A stretch of 33,286 nt of DNA from CAZTAR01 sp043813895 (GTDB taxonomy: Bacteria > Planctomycetota > Phycisphaerae > UBA1845 > UTPLA1). Shown here in pieces: positions 7,895-15,610 of the stretch; position 1 is the first letter of the stretch; every line of letters starts with the position of its first letter. The DNA lies in contig JBDRKQ010000003.1 of NCBI GenBank assembly GCA_043813895.1, forward strand, positions 1-33,286, read 5' to 3'. The translations under genes and the position numbers were made by a program. The notes beneath the pieces were generated by a model that searched no databases, was not told the origin of the DNA, and saw nothing but the letters and a program-made list of their open reading frames with translations.

Positions 7895-7993
7895 GCCAAG
7901 CGGATCGGGATGCACGGTTGCCGTCCCAAGATAAGAGCCGCGCGCGTAAAGCGAGCTGTCGGCGCTCGACTTTGGAGAGGGCCTGCAAACGAA

Positions 7994-8077
7994 TCATCCC
8001 CGTCGGCCTCGGGGGGGCGACGCTTCAATGAAGCGTTAATGGAGCATGCACGCCCAACCCTAAAATACTCTAAGGCT
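7994..8077 (+). repeat. Dispersed repeat family B, copy 1
   Basis: This 84-bp unit begins 'tcatccccgtcggcc', has a run of seven G residues, then a 17-base palindrome 'acgcttcaatgaagcgt', and ends 'actctaaggc'. It aligns along its whole length with 23107-23190. A shorter relative is at 32170-32197. Here it lies between the flavoprotein promoter and the stop codon of the lipid A domain gene. Confidence 0.7.
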
Positions 8078-8465
8078 CCATCTTGGGGAGCTTTCGCTCG
8101 GCGGAGTCGGGTGCAACCGTGGGGAAGGCGGTGGACTCTACCTTCACCGTCTTCCGCCTGGCACGACGGGCGAGGCCGACCAACCGAATCCCCATCAGAA
8201 CGACCAGCCCCTGCCCGATCACAAACACGGGGTCTCTGCGAACAACGGCATAGACCAGCAGCATCAGCGTCGCCGCCATGCCCAGGTAAACAAGAGAAGG
8301 GGGAATGACGAACTGGCCGCGGCGCCGGGAAGCGACCCAATGGACGGCGAAGGAAACGCCCAATAAGCCCTGCGCCGCCAAGCCGAACACAAGCCAGCCG
8401 CCGGGGGCGTCTCCGTCCGCGCTACGACTGCCCTGAGCCATAGTCCACGCGAGTTCGGCAATCAT
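8070..8465 (-). CDS. Lipid A biosynthesis N-terminal domain (LAB_N) membrane protein
   Basis: The 131-residue protein matches the LAB_N domain, found at the N-terminus of some LpxB proteins and as stand-alone membrane proteins. It has 'WLVFGLAAQGLLGVSFAVHW', then 'SRRRGQFVIPPSLVYLG', then 'LLVYAVVRRDPVFVIGQG', that is three membrane helices with the usual Gln-Trp-like, PxxFW-like and RDPVFxxGQ positions. The canonical 'QW' is 'HW' here. The function of free LAB_N proteins is not settled, but they often lie beside lipid glycosyltransferases. Its start overlaps the stop of the phosphatase gene by four bases, so the two are translated together. The basic C-terminal tail is cytosolic. Its end overlaps repeat B by eight bases. 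Confidence 0.85.
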   Translation of the reverse strand: MIAELAWTMAQGSRSADGDAPGGWLVFGLAAQGLLGVSFAVHWVASRRRGQFVIPPSLVYLGMAATLMLLVYAVVRRDPVFVIGQGLVVLMGIRLVGLARRARRKTVKVESTAFPTVAPDSAERKLPKMEP

Positions 8466-9088
8466 GGCTCGTCTCCGTTGCCGTCAGCCTGCCGGCTTGT
8501 CGGGGGCAGCTCCTCGGTGGGCGAACACCCGCGAGGCTTGTACTGCTCAAGCTGGTGGAGGACCGCGTGCTGTGATTCGGTGTCGAACCCGAACGAACGC
8601 ATCTCTTCGAGGGCCCGCTCGACGGACCAACCCTGACGCTCGATCCGATACATCGCGCAGAGGTAGCCTGTTCGATGGCGGCCGGCCGAACAGTGCACCA
8701 ATGTCGGTTGGTGCTCGGGGGCGTCCACGTATCGAAAGAACTCGGCGACCTGCTCATCCGGGATAGCTTGGCGACTCTTGATCGGAATGTGGACGACGTG
8801 CACACCGAGTTGCTCGGCGGCTTCCGTCTCGTCCGGAACCCTGCGACTGCTGCCTTCGCGAACGATGATGATCGTGCGGATGCCGAAGTCCTCGACGAGG
8901 TTCCCGATCTGGGTGGCGCTCGGCTGCGCGGAACGGTACAGGACGCCCTCCTCGACAACCGCGAGCCGCTTGGGAAACCGGTGGTAGTGCAATACGAAGC
9001 CAACGATGACCGCCGAAACCACGATTACGGCGAACACGACGATCGCGATCCGGCGACGCCGGCCTGTTCTGGTGGTCGGGTTCTTCAT
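8462..9088 (-). CDS. Membrane-anchored dual-specificity/tyrosine-type protein phosphatase
   Basis: This 208-residue protein has a basic N-terminus, one membrane helix (about residues 14-33) and a Cys-phosphatase domain of the DSP-like type. The active loop 'VHCSAGRHRTG' gives CX5R with Cys133 and Arg139. The preceding 'LYRSAQPSATQIGNL' and 'GIRTIIIVR' are typical of bacterial DSP-like and PTEN-like phosphatases. Substrates may be phosphoproteins or phospholipid or lipid A phosphates. The four-base overlap with the LAB_N gene supports an envelope-lipid role, but that is inference. The ATG at 9088 has GAGAGG upstream. Confidence 0.85.
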   Translation of the reverse strand: MKNPTTRTGRRRRIAIVVFAVIVVSAVIVGFVLHYHRFPKRLAVVEEGVLYRSAQPSATQIGNLVEDFGIRTIIIVREGSSRRVPDETEAAEQLGVHVVHIPIKSRQAIPDEQVAEFFRYVDAPEHQPTLVHCSAGRHRTGYLCAMYRIERQGWSVERALEEMRSFGFDTESQHAVLHQLEQYKPRGCSPTEELPPTSRQADGNGDEP

Positions 9089-9201
9089 GCGAACTGGATC
9101 TACCTCTCCCGGCGAGAAAACGTCCCCCCATCATCGCGGTCCGATGGGACGACCACGGATGGGAGTTGCACCGCCTTGATCTGAGACTCCACCTGCGCAA
9201 G

Positions 9202-9230
9202 AGCCTAGCAGCCTATTGGCACAGTGGCAA
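9202..9230 (-). promoter_or_regulatory. Possible promoter for the phosphatase-LAB_N pair
   Basis: The minus strand has TTGCCA (9230-9225), 17 bases and TAGGCT (9207-9202). The -35 is good and the -10 weak. Placement about 110 bases before the ATG is plausible. Confidence 0.3.
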
Positions 9231-9276
9231 CCATTGTGTGCCATGCCTTCACGTCCCGCGGGAGCGGGGCGGGTAG

Positions 9277-9332
9277 GCGTGCTCGCCAAGAATCCAGCAC
9301 GCTTACCCGCGACTATGTCGCGTGAAAGCGTG
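9277..9332. repeat. Two consecutive hairpins after the BtuC-type gene
   Basis: GCGTGCT and AGCACGC flank the first hairpin (9277-9302). The second (9298-9332) has outer CACGCTT/AAAGCGTG arms and an inner CGCGAC-tat-GTCGCG stem. They begin 14 bases after the permease stop. There is no T run, so they could be either a rho-assisted end or another intergenic repeat. Confidence 0.45.
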
Positions 9333-9345
9333 GCACCCGGCAGGC

Positions 9346-10404
9346 TCAGCGAATGCGACGATGTAGCAGAATCAGGAAGATCGGAACACCGACGACTGCG
9401 GTGACGACGCCGATGGGCAAGTTGGTGCTTCCCAACTCGCGACCCGTGAAGCCGCCTACCCACGCCATCGCCAGGCGAGACAGCCAGTCGCACACCACCA
9501 GGAAGACACCCCCGATCAGGGCGGCGGACGGCAGCAGGATGCGGCAATCTCGCCCGACGATCAGCGCGACGCCGTGCGGCACGACGAGCCCGACGAAGCC
9601 GATCGGGCCGCACACGGCGACGACCGCGGCCGTCGCGAGCGATGCGAACAGGATGCAAACGGCCTGAAGTCCTGGCACATTGACGCCACGCGCGGCCGCG
9701 AGTTCTCGACCAAGGGCGTATTGGTTCAACGCGCGCGCCGAGGCGAGCAGAATCAACCAGGCCGGCACGATCATTGGCAGGCTGGATGTCAGCTTCGCAT
9801 CGCCCACGGTGTCGAGCGAACCCATCATCCACCGGACGATCGCGAACGTCTCGCGTGCGGAGGAAAGGTAGGTGATGAGCATCATCATCGCGGAGCAGAA
9901 CAGCCCCATCGTCACGCCGGCCAGCAGCAGAGCGCTTGTCGATAATCGCCGCGTGCCGCGCGCAAAGAAGAACAGAACGAGGATCACTACCAGCGCGCCG
10001 CAGAACGCGGAAACGGAAACGCCCGAAATGCCTGCCAGCGAGAACGCGAAGCCGCACTTGATCGCCACCAGCGCGCCGAGGGAGCCGCCGCTCGCGATGC
10101 CGAGCGTATAGGGCGTGGCGAGTGGATTGCGAAAGAGCGACTGGAAGACGGCGCCGCAAATCGCCAGCGTGACGCCCACCGCCGCCGCCAACAGCGCGCG
10201 CGGCAGTCGGAGCTTGAACGCAATCGTGTATTCGACCGAGTCCTCGTCGCCCGTGAAGTAGGCGTGCCACAAGGACGCCAGGCTCCGACCTTTGCCTTCG
10301 CCACCTCCGCTGCCGACCGCCGGGCTCAGAAACAACACGACCAGCAGCAGTAGACCACAGGCTCCTACGCAGGCAAAGTAGCGACGCGGCGTGAGCTCCC
10401 TCAT
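9346..10404 (-). CDS. FecCD/BtuC-family ABC transporter permease
   Basis: The 352-residue protein has about ten membrane helices and the landmarks of the FecCD family: 'RLPRALLAAAVGVTLAICGA' near residues 67-86, 'NPLATPYTLGIASGGSLGA' and 'GPIGFVGLVVPHGV', the latter being the loop that docks the ATPase. It imports a corrinoid, heme or ferric siderophore with the adjoining ATPase and binding protein. Its ATG overlaps the ATPase stop by four bases. Nothing in the permease alone tells vitamin B12 from iron chelates. Confidence 0.92.
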   Translation of the reverse strand: MRELTPRRYFACVGACGLLLLVVLFLSPAVGSGGGEGKGRSLASLWHAYFTGDEDSVEYTIAFKLRLPRALLAAAVGVTLAICGAVFQSLFRNPLATPYTLGIASGGSLGALVAIKCGFAFSLAGISGVSVSAFCGALVVILVLFFFARGTRRLSTSALLLAGVTMGLFCSAMMMLITYLSSARETFAIVRWMMGSLDTVGDAKLTSSLPMIVPAWLILLASARALNQYALGRELAAARGVNVPGLQAVCILFASLATAAVVAVCGPIGFVGLVVPHGVALIVGRDCRILLPSAALIGGVFLVVCDWLSRLAMAWVGGFTGRELGSTNLPIGVVTAVVGVPIFLILLHRRIR

Positions 10405-11255
10405 GAATCACCTCGCTCGTCGCAGCGCCCGTCACACGCATCCGCCTCTTTGCTTGTCAGCGGCCTCAGCGGGATCATCCATCGGCCGGAACCTCCCTGC
10501 ACGGAAGCCTCGCTGATCTCCACTTTGTAGGCCGACGCGAGCAGCGCCGGCTCGATGACTTCCGAAGGCGGCCCCATGGCTACGGGGTAGCCGTCATCCA
10601 GCAGCAAGACGTCCGTGCAAAACCGCGCGGCGAGGTTGATGTCGTGCGTCACCACGACAACCGCCAGTCCTTCCCGTGTCGCGAGGTCTCGCAGGATCGA
10701 GAAGATGCTGAGTTCGTGGTACAGGTCCAGCGACGCCGTCGGCTCGTCGAGCAGCAACACCGCCGGCTGCTGTGCAATGGCCGCCGCGATGTGTACGCGC
10801 TGGGCCTCGCCTCCGGACAGCGAAGCCAGCGGGCGATCCGCGAACGCGCCCGCCTCGGTCGTGGCAAGCGCCGCATCCGCAACCTCGAAGTCAGCCGCAC
10901 TCTCGAAGAGCCCGAACCGCCGATGCGGAAAACGCCCCATGAGCACAATCTCCCGGCTCGTGGTCGGCAGGTCGCACGGCACGTGCTGCGAGAGGAACGC
11001 GACTTGTCTCGCACGCGCTCGCGGAGAGATCACCCCGAGCGGCCGTCCGCAAAGAAGCAGACTGCCGGATGACGGCGTCAGCAGTCCGGCCAACAATCGC
11101 AGGAGCGTGCTCTTGCCCGCGCCGTTCGGACCGATCACGCCCCAGCATCGTCCGGCCGCGATGTCCAGGCTGACCGACTGGAGAAAGCGGGGCCTTTCCG
11201 GAAAACCGTACGTCACGCCAAGAGCCTGCAAGATTGGTTGCTCGCGATCAGTCAA
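10401..11255 (-). CDS. FecE/BtuD-family ABC transporter ATP-binding protein
   Basis: This ATPase has Walker A 'GPNGAGKST', signature 'LSGGEAQRV', Walker B 'VLLLDEPTA' and 'VVTHD'. It has the FecE-type spacing and a C-terminal extension ('ALLASAYKVEISEASVQGG') seen in iron-chelate/B12 ATPases. The frame is open to 11303, but TTG at 11255 has GGAGG six bases upstream and overlaps the upstream gene's stop by eight bases, so it is preferred and gives 284 residues. It powers the 9346-10404 permease. Confidence 0.9.
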   Translation of the reverse strand: MTDREQPILQALGVTYGFPERPRFLQSVSLDIAAGRCWGVIGPNGAGKSTLLRLLAGLLTPSSGSLLLCGRPLGVISPRARARQVAFLSQHVPCDLPTTSREIVLMGRFPHRRFGLFESAADFEVADAALATTEAGAFADRPLASLSGGEAQRVHIAAAIAQQPAVLLLDEPTASLDLYHELSIFSILRDLATREGLAVVVVTHDINLAARFCTDVLLLDDGYPVAMGPPSEVIEPALLASAYKVEISEASVQGGSGRWMIPLRPLTSKEADACDGRCDERGDS

Positions 11256-12213
11256 GATCCGCCTCCGGGTGCAACAGCTTGGCCAACCGGGCGACCGTCC
11301 CAACGACTCGGTGCGAAGGCGTTAATAGCGCGTCGTCGGTCAAGACGTGAATCCGATCGTGCTCGACAGCCGGGAAGGAGCCCAGTTGCCGCCATTGTGC
11401 CTTGATCCGGGCATCCAGCGCATCGCTTGGCTCGGATTCCGGCATCGCATCGAATACGACTTCCGGCCGTGCCGCCAGAATCCCCTCGAGGCTCACCTCG
11501 GGATATGCAATCGCCAGATTCGCGAAGACGTTCTCGCCGCCGGCATACTCGATCATCTCCTGGACAAACGTCCCGTTGCTCGCGGTGATGATGCCTGCCA
11601 AAGAATCCGGGCTCCGACGGCCGACGACGAACAGCACGCGCGGCCGGGGGCGGCCCAAGACCGCCCTGGCGATCCGGTTCAACTCGCTGCGCACCTCATG
11701 CGTCAACTGCTCCGCCCGCTCCCGACGGCCAAGAAGCTGCCCGAGTTCATCGATTGTTCGGAAGATGTCGCTCAAGTCTTCCGTCGAATCCTCATAGATC
11801 GGGATGCACACGTCCGCACAGAGCCTTCGGAGTTCCTTGTTCTCGCCGCGCATGACCACGAGGTCCGGCCGCAGGCGGAGCACGGCTTCGAGATCCGGAT
11901 CGAACAGGCCGCCCACCTTCGGCAACGCCGTCACCTCGGACGGATAGTGGCAGAAACTCCCGACCGCTACGAGGCGGCCGGTTGCGCCCAGTGCCGCGAT
12001 GATCTCGACCGAACTCGGAGCGAACGCGATGATCCGCTGGGGGGGAGAGGCCGGCTCCTCCGGTGGTGCGGCCGGCGAGCTTGGGCGACATCCGCACGCG
12101 ATCGCCAGCAACACGAGACACTGCCAGCCGGCAAGCCTCCTGGGGCATTGCGATGCTCTTCTACTTATTGACGCTTGAATAGACAAAGACACGCCCGTAA
12201 GCCCACGGATCAC
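11248..12213 (-). CDS. BtuF-like periplasmic binding lipoprotein of a corrinoid/iron-chelate ABC importer
   Basis: This type III solute-binding protein of about 320 residues has an N-terminal lipoprotein signal ending 'LLAIACGC'. Recognisable blocks are 'QRIIAFAPSSVEIIAALGATGRLVAVG', 'YPSEVTALPKVGGLFDPDLEAVLRLRPDLVV' and 'RVLFVVGR', shared by BtuF and siderophore-binding proteins. The start is uncertain: the outermost GTG (12213) lies in the loop of a perfect 10-bp hairpin (12201-12224), and a GTG at 12192 would also leave a signal peptide. It is the first gene of a three-gene, fully overlapping operon. No cobalamin riboswitch was recognised upstream, so cobalamin is not assured. Confidence 0.85.
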   Translation of the reverse strand: MIRGLTGVSLSIQASISRRASQCPRRLAGWQCLVLLAIACGCRPSSPAAPPEEPASPPQRIIAFAPSSVEIIAALGATGRLVAVGSFCHYPSEVTALPKVGGLFDPDLEAVLRLRPDLVVMRGENKELRRLCADVCIPIYEDSTEDLSDIFRTIDELGQLLGRRERAEQLTHEVRSELNRIARAVLGRPRPRVLFVVGRRSPDSLAGIITASNGTFVQEMIEYAGGENVFANLAIAYPEVSLEGILAARPEVVFDAMPESEPSDALDARIKAQWRQLGSFPAVEHDRIHVLTDDALLTPSHRVVGTVARLAKLLHPEADLD

Positions 12214-12487
12214 AATCCGTGGGCCTCAACGCGACGCAACGAGCCGCCGACGCCGCTGTCGGGCGGCGTCAGTACTGAAGCTGGCATTGCTCACTGCTGG
12301 TTCGCGAAACTCCGCTACGCTGACAAGTGATCGTAGCACGGAACGAGCCATCTCGCGATCAGCGACAGTGGAGCCGCGGATTTCGATCCGCGTGGTTGCC
12401 CAAGACTGCGAGCGACTTCCCGCCGGGAACAACCGCGCGGACTGAAGTCCGCGGCTTCTCGACCGCGTGGGCTGAAGCCTGCGGCTC
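12201..12487. repeat. Array of short hairpins upstream of the BtuF-type operon
   Basis: Within 290 bp there are at least four hairpins: GCCCACGGAT-caca-ATCCGTGGGC (12201-12224), CGCGGAT-ttcg-ATCCGCG (12375-12392), CGCGGAC-tgaa-GTCCGCG (12456-12473 by count, about), and a weaker CCGC..GGGC-tgaa-GCCTGCGG nearby. They share four-base loops and related stems, so they look like copies of one small palindrome family. They fill the 300-bp spacer between the hypothetical membrane-protein gene and the transporter operon; no gene was seen there. Confidence 0.55.
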
Positions 12488-12514
12488 GCAAGACACCTTC
12501 GATCGCTGTCATGC

Positions 12515-12979
12515 CTAAAGCTGTGAGGCGGGGGGGGTCGCGAAGGCCTTGCTCGCGATTCCGTCGAGGCGTGTTCGTGCGTATTCCCTCAAGGGGTTTC
12601 TTTCACCGATTTCATCCACGAATCCTCCGGCGTGGCGTTCGAGGAGTTCCGGGCTCAACAGCATGAGGGTTGGATGCTTGAGGCCGGTTTTGCTAGCGAT
12701 GATCCGCATCAGAATGCGGTCGGAGAACGATACGCCCATCTGCTTGAGCGAAACTGTGAAGAGCTTCGAGGGCCGGCGCGCGGTAGGTTTGTCGGTCTTG
12801 CCACGGCAGATTCGTCTGACGACGAGGATCATCGCGACCAACCCGAGAACGCCGGCAATGAACCCCAAGAGCGGTGCGAGGTCCGACGAGTTCGATTCGG
12901 TCTTGTTGAAGGCGGTGCGTAGCCCGTTGAAGCGGTTGGAGTAGAGCCCGGCGGCGACGATGAGAAACGGCTGGATCAT
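12515..12979 (-). CDS. Conserved-looking small membrane protein, function unknown
   Basis: I do not recognise this 154-residue protein. It has a hydrophobic N-terminus (about 1-13), a membrane helix at about 37-54 ('LLGFIAGVLGLVAMILVV'), then a basic stretch and a soluble C-terminal domain with 'LKQMGVSFSDRILMRIIA' and 'HPTLMLLSPELLERHAGGFVDEI'. Its ATG overlaps the stop of the HEAT-repeat gene by four bases, so the two products are probably made together and may interact. The soluble part is likely on the cytoplasmic side given the RRICRGK stretch after the helix. Confidence 0.7.
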   Translation of the reverse strand: MIQPFLIVAAGLYSNRFNGLRTAFNKTESNSSDLAPLLGFIAGVLGLVAMILVVRRICRGKTDKPTARRPSKLFTVSLKQMGVSFSDRILMRIIASKTGLKHPTLMLLSPELLERHAGGFVDEIGERNPLREYARTRLDGIASKAFATPPASQL

Positions 12980-14943
12980 GACGGGGCAGCCTCCAATGTC
13001 TTGTCTGCATCCGGATCTGCCGTGGCTGGGTTTGCCGCAGGACGGTTAGCCCTCCTGAGTCTCTTCGCGACGTGTTCGGCGATCTTACCAATCCGGGAGT
13101 CTGGATCCGAGCGGGCGATTCCGGTGATTCGCGGCGCCATGGCGCCCAGCTTGAGCTGGTCGACGACCCAGAGCGCAGAGCAGCGGTGATTGGCTCGGGT
13201 ATCGTTGAGCATGTCCACGAGGGCCTGTGCCGCTTTGGTAACACGCAGTTTCAGCAGGACGCGAATCGCGGCGGCGCGCACGTTCGGATTCTCGCTCTCC
13301 ACCTTCGGCATCAAAAGTTCCTCGTGCCGCCCTCCCCCCACCGCTTCGAGGGCCTCGATCGCGCAGCTCTGGACGGTCGCCTCATCGTCGTTGATCGCCC
13401 TCTCGAGGATGCGGCGGCTTGTAGCCTCGCTGATTTGGCCGAGTGCCGTCATCGTGGCAGCCCGAACATCCGTCGAGGAATCGTTCGCGGCGTTGAAGAC
13501 GTCCTTCTGAAATCGCTCCGCGATGTTGAGTGCGACGAGCAGCCGCAGAGCCCGCAACCTGTCGGTGGCCTGCTGCGAAAGCAGTTTAACCTGGACCTGT
13601 GTGGCAAAACCGGGAACAAACTTCATGGCGTGGTGTCCGGCCCGTCTCGCCCGTATGGGGTGGAGACGTTCAAAATGCAGCCAAAGATCGTCGAAGTCCT
13701 CGGCGACGCCCGCCTCGCCGAGCAGGGTCGCCCACTCGTGCGGACGGTCCATTCTCGGAAGAACGACGCTTCGGCTGTCTCTGTTCTCGCGGAACCGGAG
13801 TTCGCGTTGAGCGATCGTCCGGACGACCGGGTTGTCATGATCGGCGGCGGTTTGGAGCGCCAGCGTGCCGGCCGGCGTGTCCATCTCGACGAGCGCCCAG
13901 ATCGCCGCGCGGTTCGTCGGCGCGTCGTCGATTAGCAGGAAATTCGACAGGAGGGCGACCTTCCGGTCGGCGGGCAGGCCGAGCAAGAGCAGCCACCCTG
14001 GTGCCAAGACCGTCACGTCCGACGGAAGCGAAAAAACGGCCTCCAGACCGTCGCTGAGCCAGGCGACCGAGCGAACGGCTACGAGATTCTTGCGGATGAC
14101 GGGATCCCGGGCGAGCCAGTGATAACGGATAAACTGCGCGAAGAAACCGGGATCGTTGTGCGCCGCGATGGCGGCGACCATGTGTCGCCGAAGTTCGGGA
14201 TAGCACAGCGCGACGTAGGCGAATGGCGCGAGACGAGGTGAAGGCAGATTCGTAAAGATATCGAGCATCGCGTGCGTGAGTTTTCCCCGGGTGATGGTGC
14301 CGTGCTTGAAGAGCTTGTCTTGAAGCTCGTCGGCCAGGAACATCGATGCCTCCAGAACCTCCGGGCGGTGATGGCTCTCAAAAGTATTGAGCGCGTCGCC
14401 CAGCGCGGCGAGCAGGTACTGCCGCTCATCACGGAGGATTCTCAGTGTTTGAACAACCGCTTGAGAGAGGCTGCCGTCGGGCTCCTCGGCATCGCGGAGG
14501 GCGGCGGTGGTTTCGGCGTAATCAAGACAATGGTTGTTGGTCAGGTGTGCAAGCGTTGCCGCGCCTTCGGCCCGAACTTGGGGCGAGCCGTCGTGTACGG
14601 CGTGTGCGGCGAGGTAGGCGAGCCGCAGGTTCCCGCTCCGGCGGATAATCTGCACGGTGTTAAGTCGCGTCTGGATACTGCTGCTGTGGCTCGATGCACG
14701 CAGTGCTCTGAAGAGCCGGGACGTGTTCGTGACGATCATCTTCTGAGCTTCGTCGCCGAGCTTGTCAAAGCAGGCAGGCAAAGCCCTGAGACCGGCATCG
14801 TTGTTTCGCTCGAGCAGGATCTTGACGAGATCGAGCTGGAGATCTGGCGGAACGTCGAGCAAGCCGGCCGCGAGCGCCTGATCCGCAGCCGCGTCTTTGC
14901 TCTCCGCTAGTATCTCCAGAATTCTCGGACGCACGCTCACCAC
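12976..14943 (-). CDS. Large HEAT-repeat protein
   Basis: This is a protein of about 655 residues built of helical repeats. The clearest HEAT-like units are C-terminal: 'VRAATMTALGQISEATSRRIL', 'VQSCAIEALEAVGGGRHEELL', 'VRAAAIRVLLKLRVTKAAQAL'. Similar units occur near residues 110-190 ('VRAEGAATLAHL'). No enzyme motif is visible, and such proteins usually act as binding scaffolds. The frame extends to 15051, but GTG at 14943 (or the adjacent 14940) lies five or eight bases from GGAGGG and is preferred. It overlaps the small membrane-protein gene, which may anchor it at the membrane. Confidence 0.8.
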   Translation of the reverse strand: MVSVRPRILEILAESKDAAADQALAAGLLDVPPDLQLDLVKILLERNNDAGLRALPACFDKLGDEAQKMIVTNTSRLFRALRASSHSSSIQTRLNTVQIIRRSGNLRLAYLAAHAVHDGSPQVRAEGAATLAHLTNNHCLDYAETTAALRDAEEPDGSLSQAVVQTLRILRDERQYLLAALGDALNTFESHHRPEVLEASMFLADELQDKLFKHGTITRGKLTHAMLDIFTNLPSPRLAPFAYVALCYPELRRHMVAAIAAHNDPGFFAQFIRYHWLARDPVIRKNLVAVRSVAWLSDGLEAVFSLPSDVTVLAPGWLLLLGLPADRKVALLSNFLLIDDAPTNRAAIWALVEMDTPAGTLALQTAADHDNPVVRTIAQRELRFRENRDSRSVVLPRMDRPHEWATLLGEAGVAEDFDDLWLHFERLHPIRARRAGHHAMKFVPGFATQVQVKLLSQQATDRLRALRLLVALNIAERFQKDVFNAANDSSTDVRAATMTALGQISEATSRRILERAINDDEATVQSCAIEALEAVGGGRHEELLMPKVESENPNVRAAAIRVLLKLRVTKAAQALVDMLNDTRANHRCSALWVVDQLKLGAMAPRITGIARSDPDSRIGKIAEHVAKRLRRANRPAANPATADPDADKTLEAAPS

Positions 14944-15044
14944 CGGTTCCCTCCAGACTCCGTAGGGGCAATCGGTTGATTCGAGGACGTAGGTTGAACA
15001 CGAAATGGGCGAAATCGAACCGCGCCTCGCCCGACCGCGTTGTG

Positions 15045-15074
15045 TTGACAATGGGGGGGCGGCACTGCTAATCG
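15045..15074 (+). promoter_or_regulatory. Possible promoter for the small secreted protein and pyrD
   Basis: There is a perfect TTGACA (15045-15050), an 18-base spacer with a run of seven G residues, and a weak -10 (TAATCG, 15069-15074). It lies 25 bases before the ATG at 15099. Confidence 0.4.
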
Positions 15075-15098
15075 CGGTTATTCTCGGAAGGAACAGTC

Positions 15099-15485
15099 AT
15101 GTCGAAATCAGGTCGATGGACGGTCGCGGCGTTGGGCGTTGTGTTGGCGGGACAGGTGCTTCTCTCCTGGGGTGCCGGCCTACTTCGGGCGCAATCTCCA
15201 CGGCAGGAAACCCGTCCGGCGTATCAGTATGTGGGCGTTCAGCAGACCATCGCCCGGATCGACGGGGCTACAGGGCGAATCGAGCTTCTCTCGAAAACGG
15301 GGGAGCCTCGCGCCAGCCTGTTGACGCCGGACGAGCGTGCGTGGGAGTGGCGCGAGGTGCCCGTGCGGGAGAAACGCGCGCGACCTTCCAGCCGCAGTGG
15401 CCCCGCGGATGAGACGCCCGGCGCAGAAAGGTCTGATCCGTCCGAGACCGAGACGAGGTTCGAGGGCGAGTCGGCCGGCTCGTAA
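15099..15485 (+). CDS. Small secreted or periplasmic protein of unknown function
   Basis: This 128-residue product has an ATG with GGAAGGAA upstream and a typical signal sequence ('WTVAALGVVLAGQVLLSWGAGLLRAQS', cleavage probable after RAQ or nearby). The mature part has a short conserved-looking block 'YQYVGVQQTIARIDGATGRIELL', which resembles a single beta-hairpin unit. A charged, low-complexity tail rich in Arg, Ser, Pro and Glu follows. I do not recognise a family. It precedes pyrD by 125 bp on the same strand. Confidence 0.65.
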   Translation: MSKSGRWTVAALGVVLAGQVLLSWGAGLLRAQSPRQETRPAYQYVGVQQTIARIDGATGRIELLSKTGEPRASLLTPDERAWEWREVPVREKRARPSSRSGPADETPGAERSDPSETETRFEGESAGS

Positions 15486-15610
15486 CGAGGCGCGTTTCTC
15501 CGACTGAGCCCGCTGAAACGCGCCGGCACGGCCGGCATCTCATCGCACTTGCGTCCTGTCGAGCTTGACAGACCTGGCGGCGGGGCGGAAGGTGGGCGAG
15601 GAGCTGAGCA

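Noticed and set aside
9131..10441. A 436-codon frame in the same strand as the BtuC-type permease
   Set aside because: It is an out-of-frame Arg-rich shadow; the permease frame has full family motifs and a coupled start.
12190..12520. Cobalamin riboswitch ahead of the BtuF-type gene
   Set aside because: I could not find a B12 box or the expected conserved core on the minus strand; only short hairpins are present.
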